Shown here: positions 20,746 to 22,160 of the stretch, one piece after another
How positions within the stretch are numbered: position 1 is the stretch's first letter
How the letters are laid out: each line of letters begins with the position of its first letter
From: Actinomycetota bacterium
Lineage (GTDB): Bacteria; Actinomycetota; Thermoleophilia; Gaiellales; Gaiellaceae
Length of the DNA stretch: 22,160 nucleotides
Assembly (NCBI GenBank): GCA_005885085.1
Contig: VAXY01000085.1
Coordinates: 2,354 to 24,513 of the forward strand
Reading direction: 5' to 3'
Position numbers and translations under genes: made by a program
The notes under the pieces: model-generated
What the model was told of the DNA's origin: nothing
Databases searched by the model: none
What the model saw: only the letters and a program-made list of their open reading frames with translations

Positions 20746-21946
20746 GCCGCTCACGATCCTCGTCGCCGCGCGCGACGAGGAGGCGGTGATCGGGCGGACC
20801 GTCGCGACGCTGCGCAAGGCGTTTCCCGAAGCGGAGGTGATCGTCGCCGACGACGGCTCCCGCGATCACACGGCGGACGCCGCCGAGAGGGCCGGTGCGA
20901 TCGCGCTCCGTCTGCCGCGCCGCGGCAAGGGGCAGGCGCTGTCGGCCGCCGAGCGAGCGGCGCCGCCGGGCCGGCTGCTGCTCTGCGACGCGGATCTCGA
21001 CGGCGACCTGGCGGGGCTCGTCAACGGCGGTGGCGACCTGACCGTGGCCGCGTTCGCGGAACGTGTCGGCGGTGGATTCGGGATCACGAAGCGGGTCGCG
21101 CGCGACCTGATCGAGGTGCTCGGCGGCGTCCCGACGCGAGAGCCGCTCTCGGGCCAGCGGTCGCTCTCGTCCGCGGCCCGGGCCGCCTGCTTCCCCGTCG
21201 CGGCCGGCTTCGGCTGCGAGGTGCGGATGACGATCGACGCCGCGCGCGCCCGGCTCGAGCTCCGCGAGGTCGAGCTGCCGCTCCGTCACCGCCCCACCGG
21301 GCGCGATGCCCGCGGCTTCCTCCACCGGGCGCGGCAGCTCCGCGACGCCGTCTATGCCTGCGGTCCGCTCGGCGTCAACTTCCGCGGCCTCCGGCTGCCG
21401 CTGGTCGGCTGGAAGGTCGGGGTGACGAATGGTCCGGCGGTCGCGGCGATCGCCGCGCTGGGCCTCGCCGACGATCTCTGGAGCGGCCAGGAGCGCGGCT
21501 TCCGCGCGCATCTGCGCGGGGGGCGGACGACGGGGGTGCTGAAGCTCCTCGGCATCCCGGCGGTTGGCTTGCTCGCCACGCGTCGCCTCTCCGGCGCGCT
21601 CCTCGTCGGGCTCGCGGCGAACGCCCTCAACCAGCTCGACACACGACCCGGGCGCGCACTGAAGGCGTACCTCGTCGCGGCGCTCGCGCTCGACGCTCCG
21701 GTCGGGATCGCCGTCCTGCTGCTCCCCTACGATCTCCGCGAGATGGCGATGCTCGGGGACGCAGGATCGAACGCTCTCGGCGGACTGGTAGGCTTGAAGT
21801 CCGTGGAGCGATTCACGGGACGAGGCCGATGGGTTGCGATCGGCGCCCTCGCAGGCCTGACCTTCCTCGGAGAGCGCACGTCGATCGGCGCCTGGATCGA
21901 GCGCACGCCCGGCGTCTCCTGGTTCGATCGGCTGGGGCGCACGTGA
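20738..21946 (+). CDS. Fusion of a GT2 glycosyltransferase and a compact MraY/WecA-like glycosyl-phosphotransferase
   Basis: 402 residues in two halves. Residues 1-195 are a GT-A glycosyltransferase: LTILVAARDEEAVIGRTV, VADDGSRDHT (37-45), metal/nucleotide motif CDADLDGD (83-90), and PLSGQRSL (137-143) as in GpgS- and dolichyl-phosphate-sugar-type enzymes. Residues 205-395 resemble the MraY/WecA superfamily: NFRGLRLPLVGW at the start, a helix ending LGLADDL (Asp245-246), a cytoplasmic loop RGFRAHLRGGRTTGVLK, ALNQLDTRP (Asp301) and MLGDAGSNALGGLVG (Asp341), with hydrophobic segments between. All core Asp motifs of the superfamily are there, but this half has only about 190 residues instead of about 320, so 4-6 membrane helices. 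It probably makes a polyprenyl-linked sugar and extends it; this is inference. GTG 20738 overlaps mctB; the stop overlaps pyrG (GTGA). Confidence 0.75.
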   Translation: MDEPLTILVAARDEEAVIGRTVATLRKAFPEAEVIVADDGSRDHTADAAERAGAIALRLPRRGKGQALSAAERAAPPGRLLLCDADLDGDLAGLVNGGGDLTVAAFAERVGGGFGITKRVARDLIEVLGGVPTREPLSGQRSLSSAARAACFPVAAGFGCEVRMTIDAARARLELREVELPLRHRPTGRDARGFLHRARQLRDAVYACGPLGVNFRGLRLPLVGWKVGVTNGPAVAAIAALGLADDLWSGQERGFRAHLRGGRTTGVLKLLGIPAVGLLATRRLSGALLVGLAANALNQLDTRPGRALKAYLVAALALDAPVGIAVLLLPYDLREMAMLGDAGSNALGGLVGLKSVERFTGRGRWVAIGALAGLTFLGERTSIGAWIERTPGVSWFDRLGRT

Positions 21947-22160
21947 GCTCTCGGGGTCACCCGACGAAGTACGTCTTTGTCACCGGCGGTGTGGTCTCGG
22001 CCCTCGGCAAGGGCATCGTCGCGGGTTCGCTCGGACGGCTGCTGAAGGCGCGCGGCCTGCAGGTGCAGGCGCAGAAGTTCGATCCGTACCTGAACGTCGA
22101 CCCCGGGACGATGAGCCCGTTCCAGCACGGCGAGGTGTTCGTCACGGAGGACGGAGCGGA
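21943..22160 (+). CDS. pyrG: CTP synthase (3'-truncated by window edge)
   Basis: Amination of UTP to CTP using glutamine. Only the first 72 codons are visible, all in the N-terminal synthetase domain: TKYVFVTGGVVSALGKGIVA with the P-loop-like GKG, then QKFDPYLNVDPGTMSPFQHGEVFVTEDGA, which is diagnostic. The GTG start overlaps the glycosyltransferase stop (GTGA). The N-terminus is extended by a few residues (SSRGHP) compared with MTKY-type starts. The recN-steA-mctB-pyrG linkage matches mycobacteria, with the SRPBCC and glycosyltransferase genes inserted. Confidence 0.96.
   Translation, partial: MSSRGHPTKYVFVTGGVVSALGKGIVAGSLGRLLKARGLQVQAQKFDPYLNVDPGTMSPFQHGEVFVTEDGA

Noticed and set aside
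1..22160. CRISPR arrays, insertion sequences, prophage genes, tRNA or rRNA genes
   Set aside because: No direct-repeat arrays, transposase or integrase motifs, terminal inverted repeats or tRNA-like cloverleaf sequences were found by reading both strands, and there are no intergenic gaps over about 100 bp to hold them.

Overview
This is a 22 kb stretch of very GC-rich (roughly 70 % by eye), gene-dense bacterial chromosome. Twenty-two of the 23 main genes run on the + strand, mostly in tightly packed, translationally coupled runs with GTGA/ATGA stop-start overlaps. The gene order joins two well-known core blocks. The alaS-ruvX-mltG-aroE/C/K/B-aroQ-pepP-efp block and the recN-steA-mctB(steB)-pyrG block are typical of Actinomycetota. 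The efp-accB-accC-Asp23-nusB-ispA-tlyA-nadK-recN order in the middle is the one known from Bacillus subtilis. Together with the base composition, the fused AroK-AroB and promoter motifs that fit leaderless transcripts, this suggests a deep-branching actinobacterium such as Thermoleophilia (Gaiellales/Solirubrobacterales) or a relative. That placement is inference, not proof. No RNA gene, insertion sequence, phage gene or CRISPR array was seen.

Layout. 1-3810: end-truncated alaS, ruvX and a frameshifted mltG (tRNA charging, resolvase-like RNase H fold, cell-wall glycan termination). 3807-7454: four shikimate-pathway genes, aroE, aroC, a fused aroK-aroB whose best start is CTG, and aroQ. 7451-9064: an M24 aminopeptidase and elongation factor P. 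9061-9663 (-): a degenerate metallo-beta-lactamase-fold protein, convergent with efp and divergent from the next gene. 9700-12955: a fusion of an oxaloacetate-decarboxylase/pyruvate-carboxylase-type carboxyltransferase domain, with all four metal ligands replaced, to a complete biotin carboxyl carrier (AccB), followed by biotin carboxylase (AccC). 12952-16502: Asp23-family protein, nusB, a small coiled-coil protein, a short-chain prenyl synthase, an internally deleted Mrp-type ATPase, tlyA and a frameshifted nadK. 16602-21946: recN, steA (start codon inside an 11-bp hairpin), a frameshifted SRPBCC gene, the SteB/MctB-like membrane protein, and an unusual fusion of a GT2 glycosyltransferase to a compact MraY/WecA-like phosphotransferase. 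21943-end: start of pyrG.

How it fits together: the window supplies aromatic amino-acid precursors, acyl-CoA carboxylation, isoprenoid and NADP supply, translation and rRNA maturation, DNA repair, and division or cell-envelope functions. The points most worth following are the pseudo-carboxyltransferase-BCCP fusion, the GT2-MraY-like fusion in the steA/steB locus, the hairpin that holds the steA start, and a set of TANNNT boxes placed 6-7 nt before start codons. Three genes carry single-base frameshifts in mixed directions (mltG, nadK, SRPBCC). Sequence error is a real possibility there and should be excluded before biology is read into them.
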